DNA from: Corynebacterium variabile
GTDB lineage: Bacteria > Actinomycetota > Actinomycetes > Mycobacteriales > Mycobacteriaceae
Direction: 5' to 3'
Length of the DNA stretch: 63,424 bases
NCBI RefSeq assembly: GCF_006539825.1
Contig: NZ_BJNT01000007.1
Coordinates: 1-63,424 of the forward strand
Shown here: positions 36,482-46,134 of the stretch, one piece after another
Numbering within the stretch: the first letter of the stretch is position 1
How the letters are laid out: each line of letters opens with the position of its first letter
Translations under genes and position numbers: made by a program
The notes under the pieces: generated by a model
What the model saw: the letters and a program-made list of their open reading frames with translations, nothing else
Told to the model about the DNA's origin: nothing
Database searches by the model: none

Positions 36482-37476
36482 ACGCTCCGGGAGAGGACCT
36501 TGATGGGCAGTCGCATGCGGTCCATCATGTCCATGTCCTGTTCGGCCGGGCGGCCCAGTGTGGTGAGGTAGTTGCCGACGATGATGCCGTTGATGCCGCC
36601 GGTCAGCCCCTGTTCCACGCCCATGTCGCCGAGGGTGAGCTCGCGGCCACCGGCGAAGCGCAGCGTGGTGGCGGGCATGGCGAGCCGGAACATGCCGATG
36701 GCGCGCAGGGCGTCCTTGCCGTCCATGACCTCCATGTGGCCGAAGGGCGTGCCCGGGCGGGGGTCGAGGAAGTTCAGCGGGACCTCATGGGGGTCGAGCT
36801 CGGCGAGCTGCACGGCGAACTCGGCGCGCTGTTCGGGGGTCTCCCCCATGCCGATGATGCCTCCGCAGCAGACCTCGATACCGGCGTCCTTGATCATGAG
36901 CATCGTCTCACGGCGCTCTTCCCAGGTATGGGTGGTCACGACCTCGGGGAAGTAACTGCGGGCGGTCTCGAGGTTGTGGTTGTAGCGGTGGACGCCCACT
37001 GCCTTGAGCCGGGCGACCTGTTCCGGGGTGAGGATGCCGACCGAGACAGCGACGTCGATGCCGTCGACATTGGCATAGATCTGCTGGACCGCGTCCTCCA
37101 GCTGGGACATGAGTGCCTCGTCGGGGCCCTTGACGGCGGCGACGATGCAGAACTCGCTGGCGCCGGTCTTGGCGGTCTGGCGGGCCTGTTCGATGAGCTG
37201 GGCGATGTCCAGCTTCGTGGAGCGCACCGGGGACTCGAAGAGCCCGGACTGGGAGCAGAAGTGGCAGTCCTCGGGGCAGCCGCCGGTCTTGAGGCTGACG
37301 ATGCCCTCCATCTCGACCTCCTCTCCGCACCACTTCACCCGCACCTCGTGGGCGAGGGCGAGCAGGTCTGGAATACGGTCGTCGGGCAGGTCCAGGACCT
37401 TGAGGAGGTCGTCGTAGTCGAGGCCCTGTCCTTCATCGAGGACGCGGGTACGTGCAGTCGTGAGTATGTCCGTCAT
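36478..37476 (-). CDS. bioB: Biotin synthase BioB
   Basis: Radical SAM enzyme that inserts sulfur into dethiobiotin. The 332-residue product has the cluster motif [12 protein letters not shown], and later [36 protein letters not shown] and [13 protein letters not shown]. These supply the radical SAM and [2Fe-2S] ligand regions. TAGAGT plus 7 bases precedes the ATG (leaderless), and the TGAAC-N3-GTTCA palindrome overlaps its -35 region, so it is likely biotin-repressed. bioA and bioD are not nearby. Confidence 0.96.
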   Translation of the reverse strand: MTDILTTARTRVLDEGQGLDYDDLLKVLDLPDDRIPDLLALAHEVRVKWCGEEVEMEGIVSLKTGGCPEDCHFCSQSGLFESPVRSTKLDIAQLIEQARQTAKTGASEFCIVAAVKGPDEALMSQLEDAVQQIYANVDGIDVAVSVGILTPEQVARLKAVGVHRYNHNLETARSYFPEVVTTHTWEERRETMLMIKDAGIEVCCGGIIGMGETPEQRAEFAVQLAELDPHEVPLNFLDPRPGTPFGHMEVMDGKDALRAIGMFRLAMPATTLRFAGGRELTLGDMGVEQGLTGGINGIIVGNYLTTLGRPAEQDMDMMDRMRLPIKVLSRSV

Positions 37477-37492
37477 GGAACATACTCTAACT

Positions 37493-37505
37493 TGAACAGT
37501 GTTCA
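37493..37505 (-). promoter_or_regulatory. BioQ-type operator in the bioB promoter
   Basis: TGAAC-AGT-GTTCA is a perfect 5-3-5 palindrome, matching the TGAAC-N3-GTTAC-type motif described for the corynebacterial biotin repressor BioQ. It sits 4 bases upstream of the TAGAGT -10 hexamer of bioB. A short 8-base gap separates it from the SURF1 stop. Confidence 0.7.
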
Positions 37506-37513
37506 GGTGCCAG

Positions 37514-38530
37514 TCAGAACCGTTCGTCGTCGCGGGAATTGCGGTCCGACCAGGCCCTGCTGTTCCTGCTGTGGCCGTAGCGGTCGGCGAGTTTGCGTTC
37601 CCGGCTGACCGTCGCGGCGTCCTTCTCCGGAACCACCTCCTCCGGGACGGGCGCAGGCTCCGGGGTGGCGACGGGTTCCGGGGCGTCCTGCGTCCCTGCC
37701 TCGGAGGCCGCGATCTCCTCGCGCTGCCGACGACGCTCGCGGATCTCGGCCCACAGGAAGTAGCCCAGTCCCAACGGCACCATGATCCCGAAGGCGATCC
37801 ACTGGATGCCGTAGGACAGGTACGGGCCCGAGTCGAGCTTCGGCAGCGGAATCTCGTTCAACCCCTCCCCCGCACGACCCGCGGTGGACTCCTCGTCGAG
37901 CTGGACGTAGTTACCCGCCAGCTCGAGGTCCGTGAGCCGGGAGATCTGCCCGGTGTTCATCCCGTAGACCTGCAGCCGACCCTGGTCGGTGATCGGGGCC
38001 GAATCCGGCACCGCCTCCGACTTGCGCACGTAGCCGGTGACCGACGTCTCCGTCTCCGGGGCGTCCGTCATCTCAGGTACTCCGGCGCCACCACCGGTCG
38101 GCTCGATCCAGCCACGGTTGACCAGCACCGTCAGTCCGTCATCGGTCCGGAACGGGGTGAGCACCTGGAACGCGGGGCTGCCGGACACCGGACGGTTGCG
38201 CAGCAGCACCTCGGAACTCGGCAGGAACCGGCCCTGCAGCTCCACCCTGGTCCACTCATTGTCGTCGACCGGCGTGCCGTCGGCGGGCAGCACCGAGGAG
38301 ACCGGCACCGGATCGTGCTCCATCGCGTCCTCGAGCCGACCGTTGAACTCCTTGGTATCCGTGTTCTTCCCCAGCTGCCAGGGGGCCAGCACCGTGAACG
38401 CGATGTACGCGAAGAGGACGGCGATCACGGTGGTGATGACCCACCCGGGGGTCAGGAAAGCACGCCACCCCCGACGCCGGGGACGGCGGGCGGGGGTGGA
38501 TGAGGTTGTACTGTCAGCGCGGTCGGACAC
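37514..38530 (-). CDS. SURF1-family cytochrome oxidase assembly protein
   Basis: A 338-residue membrane protein with two transmembrane helices: residues about 30-50 ([20 protein letters not shown]) and near 250-270 ([21 protein letters not shown]). The SURF1 periplasmic signature [20 protein letters not shown] and [11 protein letters not shown] lie between. It assists heme insertion into cytochrome aa3 oxidase subunit I. The C-terminal tail after the second helix is long and acidic. GTG start, with TAGACT 6 bases upstream. It begins 9 bases past the htaA stop. Confidence 0.92.
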   Translation of the reverse strand: MSDRADSTTSSTPARRPRRRGWRAFLTPGWVITTVIAVLFAYIAFTVLAPWQLGKNTDTKEFNGRLEDAMEHDPVPVSSVLPADGTPVDDNEWTRVELQGRFLPSSEVLLRNRPVSGSPAFQVLTPFRTDDGLTVLVNRGWIEPTGGGAGVPEMTDAPETETSVTGYVRKSEAVPDSAPITDQGRLQVYGMNTGQISRLTDLELAGNYVQLDEESTAGRAGEGLNEIPLPKLDSGPYLSYGIQWIAFGIMVPLGLGYFLWAEIRERRRQREEIAASEAGTQDAPEPVATPEPAPVPEEVVPEKDAATVSRERKLADRYGHSRNSRAWSDRNSRDDERF

Positions 38531-38539
38531 GCTACCAGT

Positions 38540-40999
38540 CTAGTCGTCGGAGCCGGGGTTTCCACCTTCGATGCCGGCAGCGGCAGCGACCTCGTCGATG
38601 CGCTTGTTGGTCCGGCGCAGACGCACGGCCATGATGCCGGCGACGGCGGCGGCGATGACCGCGATGACACTCGGGACCATGGAGGACGGGTCCTTGACGA
38701 AGGCCATCAGACCGGTGTCCTCATCGTCGTCCGAACCGGACTCGGCGGCCGCGTCGGTGACGTTCACCTTGCCGTTGCCGCGGGCGTCGTCCTTGCCGTC
38801 GTCCTTGTCGGACTCGTCCTCGGGCTTGTCCCCGAGGGTGGCGGCGGAATCGCCGTCACAGTCGTCGGACAGGGCGGCACGGAAGCTCACCGGGTCCAGG
38901 GACTCACCGGCGGCGTAGTAGCCGGCGAGAGCATCGGAACCCTCGGCGCTCAGGGTGGCGGAGGCGGAGCCGTCGAGGATGCCGTCGGCGACGGTGGCCT
39001 CGGTGACCGCCAGGTCGGCGATGACGACGCGACCGAAGTCATTCGGGTTCCCGGCGGTGTCATTGGATTCGACGTTGGCGACCAGGGTGCCGGTGGAGCC
39101 GTTGATCCGGATCTCCGGGTCGGAGATGACGGTGCGCAGCACGCCCTCGTGGCCGGTGAACAGAACCGAGCCGCCGAACTTCAGGGTGCCCGCGGTGACG
39201 CCACCGTCAGCCGTGGTCACGGTGCCCGCAGCGTCCCCGGCACCGCTGAAGACGAAGTTGCCCTCGCTGTAGACCGCGCCACCGGTCGTGGTCCAGTCGC
39301 CCTTGGCGATGGAGCCCCGGATGTACGCGCGGAAGGAGTCCTTGATGCCCCAGCCCATGCGGGTCTCGGCGACCTTACGGTCACCGTTCTCTGCGGTGCA
39401 GGTGGTGTCGGACTCACCGGCGGAGTTCGCACCGGAGGTGGACGCAGTGCCGGAGACCCGCGGGGACATGCCGAGGTCGGGGGTGCCGGTGCCCTCGGCG
39501 GCGGAGCCGGAGCCACCGGAGGTGGCCTGACCGGCGGAGGTGATGCCGTCGAGTCCGCCGCCGGTGCCGATGCCGCAGCCCTCACCGGAGGTGTTCAAGG
39601 TGACGTTGATCGGGTCGGCCTCGTTGTTGCCCTCACCGTAGTTACCGCCGAGGGACCTGTTGCCGTCCTCGGTGATGTACCCGGGGCCCGAGAGGTTGAC
39701 CGTGCCGGAGTTCGCGGCGTTCTCGGTGATCGGCGAGGAGAGCTCGAACTGTGCGATCGGCACCTGGGTGCCGGTGTCCGCGCCGGTGACCGTGGCCCCC
39801 GGGGTGAAGCTGGAGACCGTGGTCGAGGTGTAGTCGGCGATGAACTGCGCGGTGGCGCCGCGAACCTTCACCTTCATGTTCGAGTAGGTGATGTCCAGGG
39901 CGCCGAAGTGGCCGGTGAGGTTCATCGACCCCTGCAGCGGGATGTCTGCGTCGGTACCGGAGACCTTGACGGCGGAGGGGTCGGCCGCGAACTGGAACTG
40001 ACTGTCTGCCCCGCCCTCGGAACCGGAGAAGTCGACCCCGTTGAGGTTCCACGAGCCCATGGCGATCGGGCCGGTGAGGTAGCTACGGAAGGACTGCTTG
40101 AGACCCCAACCGACCGAGGCGCCGGTGACGGCGTCACAGGTGGTGCCGTCGGTGGTGCCACCGGCTGCAGGGGTGGTCTGCTGGGCGGCGGGACGGGTGA
40201 CTTCCTGCGCCGGAGCGGCAGGGGTGGACGCCGGGGTGGACTCGGCCGACGTCGCATCGGTCTGGCCGGCGGAGGTGGCCATCACGGCGGAGGAGTCGAC
40301 GGCACAGTCACCGGCACCGGAGGTCTTGACCGTGATCTTCACCGGGTCACCGTCGTTCTTGCCTTCGCCGTAGGAGCCGAGGAGTGCCTTGTTGAGGTTC
40401 TCGTGGATCCAACTCTGGCCGGTGAGGGTGGTGGTGCCGTCGCCTGAACCGGACCGGCCCAGGGTGTTCTGCAGGGAGAAGGTGGCGACCGGCTTCTGGG
40501 TGAAGGCCGGCTGACCGCTGATGGAGCCCACGATGGCCTCCGGGTCGGTGCCGATGTACCTGGCGTCGGCCAGCAACTGGGCCCGGTCGGCCCGGACCTG
40601 GAGGGTGAAGTGGGAGAGGGTGACGTTGATGATGCCGCCGTGGCCGGTCAGCGTCATGGTGCCCTTGAGCGGCAGGTCAGCGTCATCGCCCTGGACGGCG
40701 GCCTTCGCGGCGTCCGCGGTGAAGTGGAAGGCGCCGTCCTCCGCGTTCTTCGCCGAACCGTTGTAGGTCACTCCGTTGAGGTCCCAGCCACCGGCCGCGA
40801 TCGGCCCGGTGAGGTAGTTACGGAAGGACTGCTTGATGCCCCAGTCCATCGTGGCGGAGGACACCGCCTGACACTGCGAGTTGTCGTCGGCGACGGCCGC
40901 AGGGAGCACCGTCACGGGGACGGTGGCGATGCCGACGAGGGGCAGGGCAGCAGTCAGAGCCGCTGCCGAAGCCAGGCGGAGTGAACGGGTGGACGGCAT
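38540..40999 (-). CDS. htaA: Surface heme-binding protein HtaA with three CR (HtaA) domains
   Basis: An 819-residue secreted, membrane-anchored protein: Sec signal peptide (about 1-37), three HtaA domains starting near MDWGIKQSFRNYLTGPIA, VGWGLKQSFRSYLTGPIA and MGWGIKDSFRAYIRGSIA, each with the conserved histidine in LTGHGG, LTGHFG or FTGHEG. A Ser/Thr/Ala linker follows each, then an acidic stalk and a C-terminal transmembrane helix (MVPSVIAVIAAAVAGIMAVRL) with a short charged tail. In C. diphtheriae HtaA takes heme from hemoglobin and passes it to HmuT. A DtxR-like box lies 53 bases upstream of the start. Confidence 0.93.
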   Translation of the reverse strand: MPSTRSLRLASAAALTAALPLVGIATVPVTVLPAAVADDNSQCQAVSSATMDWGIKQSFRNYLTGPIAAGGWDLNGVTYNGSAKNAEDGAFHFTADAAKAAVQGDDADLPLKGTMTLTGHGGIINVTLSHFTLQVRADRAQLLADARYIGTDPEAIVGSISGQPAFTQKPVATFSLQNTLGRSGSGDGTTTLTGQSWIHENLNKALLGSYGEGKNDGDPVKITVKTSGAGDCAVDSSAVMATSAGQTDATSAESTPASTPAAPAQEVTRPAAQQTTPAAGGTTDGTTCDAVTGASVGWGLKQSFRSYLTGPIAMGSWNLNGVDFSGSEGGADSQFQFAADPSAVKVSGTDADIPLQGSMNLTGHFGALDITYSNMKVKVRGATAQFIADYTSTTVSSFTPGATVTGADTGTQVPIAQFELSSPITENAANSGTVNLSGPGYITEDGNRSLGGNYGEGNNEADPINVTLNTSGEGCGIGTGGGLDGITSAGQATSGGSGSAAEGTGTPDLGMSPRVSGTASTSGANSAGESDTTCTAENGDRKVAETRMGWGIKDSFRAYIRGSIAKGDWTTTGGAVYSEGNFVFSGAGDAAGTVTTADGGVTAGTLKFGGSVLFTGHEGVLRTVISDPEIRINGSTGTLVANVESNDTAGNPNDFGRVVIADLAVTEATVADGILDGSASATLSAEGSDALAGYYAAGESLDPVSFRAALSDDCDGDSAATLGDKPEDESDKDDGKDDARGNGKVNVTDAAAESGSDDDEDTGLMAFVKDPSSMVPSVIAVIAAAVAGIMAVRLRRTNKRIDEVAAAAGIEGGNPGSDD

Positions 41000-41051
41000 A
41001 GGTGGGACTCTCCTGGGCGCGCAGAACGTCTACTGAAACATCATTCTTCAG

Positions 41052-41070
41052 TTAGGCAAGGCTAGTCGAG
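41052..41070 (-). promoter_or_regulatory. DtxR-box-like site upstream of htaA
   Basis: TTAGGCAAGGCTAGTC on the plus strand matches the DtxR consensus TTAGGTTAGCCTAACC at 11 of 16 positions. It lies 53 bases upstream of the htaA ATG, where repression by iron-DtxR would be expected. 41071-41198 holds no gene I can support. Confidence 0.5.
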
Positions 41071-41198
41071 TTTCCGGTGTTCCCCAAAGCACCGTGACAC
41101 TTCCCACACCGGAGTGGCCATGATCGGTTTTCCCGTCACCCCCGGAAGGGTTATAGGGCGTCCAGGAAAGACCCGGAACGAGAAAGACCAGCCGCCAC

Positions 41199-41219
41199 AA
41201 ACCCCCGGAGGGCTTGTTT
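41199..41219 (-). terminator. Candidate terminator after tRNA-Val
   Basis: On the minus strand CAAGCCC and GGGGTTTG form a short stem with a CTCC loop, 15 bases downstream of the tRNA 3' end. The T-run is limited, so this is tentative. Confidence 0.4.
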
Positions 41220-41233
41220 CTGCTGGTCAATGA

Positions 41234-41309
41234 TGGTGCGCACTGACGGGTTCGAACCGCCGACCTGCTGGGTGTAAACCAGCTGCTCTTCCAGCTGAGC
41301 TAAGTGCGC
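41234..41309 (-). tRNA. tRNA-Val (anticodon UAC)
   Basis: Cloverleaf on the minus strand: acceptor stem GCGCACT with AGTGCGC, D-arm GCTCAGCTGGAAGAGC, anticodon loop TTTACAC giving UAC, T-arm with GGTTCGAACCC. The CCA end is encoded (41234-41236). Confidence 0.95.
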
Positions 41310-41345
41310 GCACCGGTGATCCCCGGAAACCGGACCCCCGAGACT

Positions 41346-41774
41346 CTAGCGCTTAGCGCCGCGGGCCACCAGACAGGCCCCCTGCCAGGAGCCCAGACGG
41401 GTGGAGGTCGTCTGCACCAGTCCGGCGACCTGTGCAGACTCGGCGATCTCACCGGGCTCGACAGTGCCGTCGGTGCCGGCGGCGGGGGTCAGCAGCCAGA
41501 TCCGGCCGGTGTCCCCCAGACTGCGGGTGGCGTCCACCAGACCGTCGACCAGGTCACCGTCCTCGCTGCGCCACCACAGCAGGACCACGTCGACCATTTC
41601 GTCGGTCTCATCGTCGAGCAGCTGACCACCGATGACGTCCTCGAGCGCTTCACTGATTCCGCTGTCGGCGTCCTCGTCCCAACCGAGTTCCTGGATGACC
41701 TGACCTGCGGTGATATCCATGAGCTCAGCCCAGTCGTTGTCACTGCCCACCGTCGCCCCTGCGGCGTCTCCCAC
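41346..41774 (-). CDS. DUF3052 family protein (Rv2239c-like)
   Basis: A 142-residue cytosolic acidic protein: DNDWAELMDITAGQVIQELGWDEDAD near the N-terminus and MVDVVLLWWRSEDGDLVDGLVDATRSL in the middle match the DUF3052 family adjacent to aceE in mycobacteria and corynebacteria. Function unknown. GTG at 41774 has AGGG 8 bases upstream; a longer reading from 41870 would include sequence with poor conservation. It is divergent from aceE. Confidence 0.85.
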   Translation of the reverse strand: MGDAAGATVGSDNDWAELMDITAGQVIQELGWDEDADSGISEALEDVIGGQLLDDETDEMVDVVLLWWRSEDGDLVDGLVDATRSLGDTGRIWLLTPAAGTDGTVEPGEIAESAQVAGLVQTTSTRLGSWQGACLVARGAKR

Positions 41775-42024
41775 TGCTATGTCCCTGACCTTTCCTCGTT
41801 TCCCGGCGTCACCGGGGTGAAGTACAACATGTTCTGGCACTGAATAGTAGGGGATCAGACGGTGCCGCACCAGAGCAGCGCAGATACAGAGTGCACCACC
41901 CCCGTCATTTCTCCCCCGAACCGAAGGTCCTCGGCAGGGTTAGGATCGGGAGGAGTGTGTTCCCACGGCCACCACCGCTGTGCCCCGGGGACGCCCACAG
42001 ATTCCGCAAACCAGGAGGAACGCC

Positions 42025-44808
42025 ATGAGCCCCGCCCACGACAGCCACTTCGGCAAAATCCGCGACGGTGTCGCGTCCTACCTCAAGGACGCCGATCCCG
42101 ATGAGACCCAGGAGTGGATGGACTCCCTAGACGGTCTGCTCTCCGACGCCGGCCCCGACCGGGCCCGCTACCTCATGCTGCGGATGCTGGAACGCGCGTC
42201 CGCCCAGCGGGTGTCGCTGCCGCCGCTGCTGTCGACCGACTACGTCAACACCATCCCCACCTCGATGGAGCCGGAGTTCCCCGGTGACGAGGCGATGGAG
42301 AAGCGCTACCGCCGCTGGATGCGGTGGAATTCCGCGATCATGGTGCACCGCGCCCAGCGTCCCGGTATCGGTGTCGGTGGCCACATCTCCACCTACGCCT
42401 CCGCCGCCGCGCTCTACGAGGTCGGCTTCAACCACTTCTTCCGCGGCAAGGACCACCCGGGCGGCGGCGACCACATCTTCTTCCAGGGCCATGCCTCCCC
42501 CGGCATGTACGCCCGCGCCTTCCTCGAGGGACGCCTCTCCGAGGAGGACATGGACGGCTTCCGTCAGGAGAAGTCCAAGCCGGAGCACGGGATGCCCTCC
42601 TACCCGCACCCGCACGACATGCCGGAGTTCTGGGAGTTCCCGACCGTGTCGATGGGTCTGGGCCCGATGGACGCGATCTACCAGGCGCGGTTCAACAAGT
42701 ACCTCGGCGACCGGGGTATCAAGGACACCTCCCAGCAGCACGTCTGGGCGTTCCTCGGTGACGGTGAGATGGATGAGCCGGAGGCCCGTGGCCTCATCCA
42801 GCAGGCCGCGGTGAACAACCTCGACAACCTGACTTTCGTGGTGAACTGCAACCTGCAGCGCCTCGACGGCCCGGTCCGCGGTAACACGAAGATCATCCAG
42901 GAGCTGGAGAGCTTCTTCCGTGGCGCCGGCTGGAATGTCATCAAGGTCATCTGGGCCCGCGAGTGGGACCGGCTGCTGGAGAAGGACCAGGACGGGCACC
43001 TCGTCAACGTCATGAACACCACCACCGACGGTGACTACCAGACCTTCAAGGGCAAGGACGGCGCCTACGTCCGCGAGTTCTTCTTCAACCGGGACCCGGA
43101 GACCGCGAAGCTCGTCGAGGACATGACCGACGAGGAGATCTTCGCCCTGCGCCGCGGCGGCCACGACTACCGCAAGATCTACGCCGCCTACCAGCGCGCC
43201 ATGGAGACGAAGGACCAGCCGACCGTCATCCTGGCCCACACCATCAAGGGCTACGGTCTGGGCCACAACTTCGAGGGACGCAATGCGACCCACCAGATGA
43301 AGAAGCTGACCCTCGACGACCTCAAGCGCTTCCGCGACAAGCAGGAGATCCCGATCTCCGACGAGGTGCTCGAGGCGAATCCGAAGACCCCGCCGTACTA
43401 CAACCCGGGTCCGGACTCCCCCGAGATCCAGTACATGCTGGAGCGCCGGAAGGCACTGGGCGGTCCGCTGCCGGAGCGTCGGGTGGAGTACACCCCGCTG
43501 AGCATCCCGGACGCGGACATCATGACACCGGTCCTCAAGGGCTCGGGCAAGCAGAAGGTCGCCACCACCATGGCCCTGGTGCGCACGCTCAAGGAGCTCA
43601 TGGAGGACCCGGAGATCCAGAAGCGGCTCGTGCCGATCATCCCGGATGAGGCCCGCACCTTCGGTATGGACTCCTGGTTCCCGACGCTGAAGATCTACAA
43701 CCCGCACGGTCAGAACTACACGCCGGTGGACGCCGACCTCATGCTCTCCTACAAGGAGGCCACGGACGGCCACATCATGCACGAGGGGATCAACGAGGCA
43801 GGCTCGGTCGCCGAGTTCATCGCCGCCGGCACCTCCTACGCCACCCACGGCGAGGTCATGATCCCGCTGTACATCTTCTACGCGATGTTCGGATTCCAGC
43901 GCACCGGTGACTCGATCTGGGCCGCCGCCGACCAGATGGCCCGCGGTTTCCTCATCGGTGCGACCTCGGGTGCCACCACCCTGTCGGGGGAGGGTCTGCA
44001 GCACATGGACGGCCACTCCCCCGTGCTGTCCTCCACCAACCCCTCGGTCGTCTCCTGGGATCCGGCGTTCGGCTACGAGGTCGCCCACATCGTCCGCGAC
44101 GGTATCCGCCGCATGTACGGCGAAGGGTCCGGCCCGGACGGCAAGGGCGAGAATGTCATCTACTACCTCACCGTCTACAACGAGCCGGTCGAGCAGCCCG
44201 CCGCCCCGGCGGACCTCGATGTCGAGGGGCTGCTCAAGGGCATCTACCTGTACTCCCCGGCCGACAAGCTGGTCCGCGCCGGTGCGAACTCCACCGGGGA
44301 CGCCGGCGACGCCCCGGCCTCCGACCTGCAGGCCACGATCCTCGCCTCGGGCGTGGGCATGACCGAGGCGATCCGGGCGAAGTCGATCCTGCGTGAGCAA
44401 TTCGACGTCAACGCCGCCCTGTACTCCGTGCCGGCGTGGGCCGAGCTGGCCCGCGAGGGCCGCGACCTGGACCTCGACGAGCTGCGGCACCCGGACGGTG
44501 TGATCCCGAAGCCCTATGTCACCCAGGTCCTGGAGGACGCGAAGGGTCCGTTCATCGGTGTCACCGACTTCACCCGGTCGGTGCCGGAGATGATCCGCCC
44601 CTACGTCCCGGGCGAGTACACCACCCTGGGCTGCGACGGTTTCGGGTTCTCCGACACCCGCGCCGCCGCACGACGCTTCTTCAACTCGGACGCCGAGTCC
44701 GTGGTTGTCGCGGTGCTGTCCGCGCTGGCCCGTGACCACCAGCTCTCCTGGGACACGGTGAAGAAGGCCGCGGAGGATTTCCACCTCGACGATCCGACGA
44801 AGGCCTGA
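42025..44808 (+). CDS. aceE: Pyruvate dehydrogenase E1 component AceE (homodimeric)
   Basis: Thiamin-diphosphate-dependent decarboxylase that passes the acetyl group to the E2 lipoyl arm. The 927-residue product shows the TPP motif [17 protein letters not shown] with [15 protein letters not shown], and AceE-type segments such as [19 protein letters not shown] and [25 protein letters not shown] lies 6 bases upstream of the ATG. TAGGAT at 41941-41946 is a possible -10 about 80 bases upstream. It works with the E2 gene at base 1-1497 and the lipoylation genes. Confidence 0.97.
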   Translation: MSPAHDSHFGKIRDGVASYLKDADPDETQEWMDSLDGLLSDAGPDRARYLMLRMLERASAQRVSLPPLLSTDYVNTIPTSMEPEFPGDEAMEKRYRRWMRWNSAIMVHRAQRPGIGVGGHISTYASAAALYEVGFNHFFRGKDHPGGGDHIFFQGHASPGMYARAFLEGRLSEEDMDGFRQEKSKPEHGMPSYPHPHDMPEFWEFPTVSMGLGPMDAIYQARFNKYLGDRGIKDTSQQHVWAFLGDGEMDEPEARGLIQQAAVNNLDNLTFVVNCNLQRLDGPVRGNTKIIQELESFFRGAGWNVIKVIWAREWDRLLEKDQDGHLVNVMNTTTDGDYQTFKGKDGAYVREFFFNRDPETAKLVEDMTDEEIFALRRGGHDYRKIYAAYQRAMETKDQPTVILAHTIKGYGLGHNFEGRNATHQMKKLTLDDLKRFRDKQEIPISDEVLEANPKTPPYYNPGPDSPEIQYMLERRKALGGPLPERRVEYTPLSIPDADIMTPVLKGSGKQKVATTMALVRTLKELMEDPEIQKRLVPIIPDEARTFGMDSWFPTLKIYNPHGQNYTPVDADLMLSYKEATDGHIMHEGINEAGSVAEFIAAGTSYATHGEVMIPLYIFYAMFGFQRTGDSIWAAADQMARGFLIGATSGATTLSGEGLQHMDGHSPVLSSTNPSVVSWDPAFGYEVAHIVRDGIRRMYGEGSGPDGKGENVIYYLTVYNEPVEQPAAPADLDVEGLLKGIYLYSPADKLVRAGANSTGDAGDAPASDLQATILASGVGMTEAIRAKSILREQFDVNAALYSVPAWAELAREGRDLDLDELRHPDGVIPKPYVTQVLEDAKGPFIGVTDFTRSVPEMIRPYVPGEYTTLGCDGFGFSDTRAAARRFFNSDAESVVVAVLSALARDHQLSWDTVKKAAEDFHLDDPTKA

Positions 44809-44908
44809 CCCCCGCCGTCACCGCACGTCGGTGTTGCTAGTATCGGCGGGTATGTTCCCCGCCGGTGGCGGGGCAGTTCCCCACCCTCGACAGGAAGGTC
44901 CGTGACCC

Positions 44909-45253
44909 GTGGAGATCTCGCGTGAGGCCCAGGAGAAACTCGCCAGGGCGCTCGGCGGTGGCAGTTCCGACGATCAGTCGGAGAGTGCCGCGGACGCCGT
45001 CGAGGACGTGACCACGCTGGGCCGGATCGCCCGGATCATCGAGGATGTCTCGGGGGTCGATAAGGAGGTCGTGACCGCGGAGTCCGATCTCACCGCGGAT
45101 CTGGACCTGAGTTCGGTCTCGCTCATCGAGATCTCGGTGAAGATGGAGGATGCGCTGCGGGTGCGCATCGAGGACGAGGACATCTGGTCCGCGAAGACCG
45201 TCAGTGACCTGGTTGATCTCGCCGAGAATCCGAAGGGTTCCTCCCCGGCATGA
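44909..45253 (+). CDS. Acyl carrier protein-like protein with altered phosphopantetheine motif
   Basis: A 114-residue acidic protein. Residues about 35-110 form an ACP helix bundle: LGRIARIIEDVSGVDKEVVTAESDLTADLDLSSVSLIEISVKMEDALRVRI. The expected DSL motif around the phosphopantetheine serine reads SSV, with the serine in place but the Asp and Leu changed. The N-terminal 30 residues are not typical of FAS II ACPs. GTG at 44909, with AGGAAGG 11 bases upstream. Its stop overlaps the serine hydrolase start (ATGA), so the two are coupled; a TAGTAT -10-like hexamer lies at about 44836. Confidence 0.75.
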   Translation: MEISREAQEKLARALGGGSSDDQSESAADAVEDVTTLGRIARIIEDVSGVDKEVVTAESDLTADLDLSSVSLIEISVKMEDALRVRIEDEDIWSAKTVSDLVDLAENPKGSSPA

Positions 45254-46134
45254 CACAGCCGGGCGATGTTCTCGCGGAGACCGGTGACTGGCCGGTCGGG
45301 ACTGTCGCCGCGGCGGTGCTGCGTTCCGGGGACAGCGCAGGAACACCTGTCGCCGCCACCGGTGACCTGCACCATGTGTTCGACCTGGCCAGTGTGAGCA
45401 AGCTGGTCAGTGCATATGCGGTCCTCATCGCCGTGTCGGAGGGCTGCTTCAGTCTCGAGGACACGGTCGCCGATGTCGCGGTCACCACCGGTCACGATGT
45501 CGACGGCCCGCAGGACGCCACAGTCCGTGAGCTGCTGTCCCACGCCTCCGGGATGGGGTTCCGCGGGCGGGACCGGGAGAAGGACGCCCGGACACGCCGG
45601 ATCTACTCCTCGGCAGGCTTCGAGATCCTCGCCGACCTGGTGACGGCCTCCGTCGCGGAAGTCGGAATGGACTTCGCCTCCTACGTCCGCGACACGGTGT
45701 GCGAACCGCTGGGGATCGCTGAGGCGGAACTGGTCATCGGGGGCTCGGCCGGTCACGGTTTCCGTGGTTCGGTGGACGCGCTGTCACGACTGGCGGCGGA
45801 GTTCCTCTCCCCTACCCTGGTCCCGGAATCTCTGTGGGATGAGGGGCTGACCTGTCAGTTCCCGGACCTGGACGGGGTGGTGCCGGGCTACGGCCGGCAG
45901 CGCCCGTGCCCCTGGGGACTCGGGGTCGAACTGCACGGGCACAAGTCCCCGCACTGGCTGCCGTCGCAGATGCCCGAGGACGTCGCCGGTCACTTCGGCC
46001 AGTCCGGGACATTCCTGTGGTTCCACCGCGCGTCCGGCACGGCGGCGGTGGTCCTCACCGACCGTGCCTTCGGCGACTGGGCGAAGCAGCGGTGGGACGG
46101 GTTCAATGCCCGGTTGTGGGAGTCGCTGGCCTAG
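45250..46134 (+). CDS. Serine beta-lactamase/penicillin-binding-protein-like hydrolase (class C fold)
   Basis: A 294-residue protein without signal peptide. The SxxK active-site motif is SVSK (FDLASVSKLVSAYAV), the tyrosine motif region reads YSSAGFEILADLV, and the third motif is HFGQSGTFLW. It resembles cytoplasmic beta-lactamase-fold esterases rather than secreted beta-lactamases. Its translational coupling to the ACP-like gene suggests an acyl-thioester or acyl-ester substrate; this is inference. Its stop shares a CTAG with the convergent lldD stop. Confidence 0.82.
   Translation: MTQPGDVLAETGDWPVGTVAAAVLRSGDSAGTPVAATGDLHHVFDLASVSKLVSAYAVLIAVSEGCFSLEDTVADVAVTTGHDVDGPQDATVRELLSHASGMGFRGRDREKDARTRRIYSSAGFEILADLVTASVAEVGMDFASYVRDTVCEPLGIAEAELVIGGSAGHGFRGSVDALSRLAAEFLSPTLVPESLWDEGLTCQFPDLDGVVPGYGRQRPCPWGLGVELHGHKSPHWLPSQMPEDVAGHFGQSGTFLWFHRASGTAAVVLTDRAFGDWAKQRWDGFNARLWESLA

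Noticed and set aside
41048..41230. 60-codon minus ORF upstream of tRNA-Val
   Set aside because: No conservation signal, no ribosome site, and it covers the DtxR-like box.
42127..44784. 885-codon minus-strand open frame opposite aceE
   Set aside because: Exact shadow of aceE, whose protein is unmistakable; the minus product has no recognisable domain.
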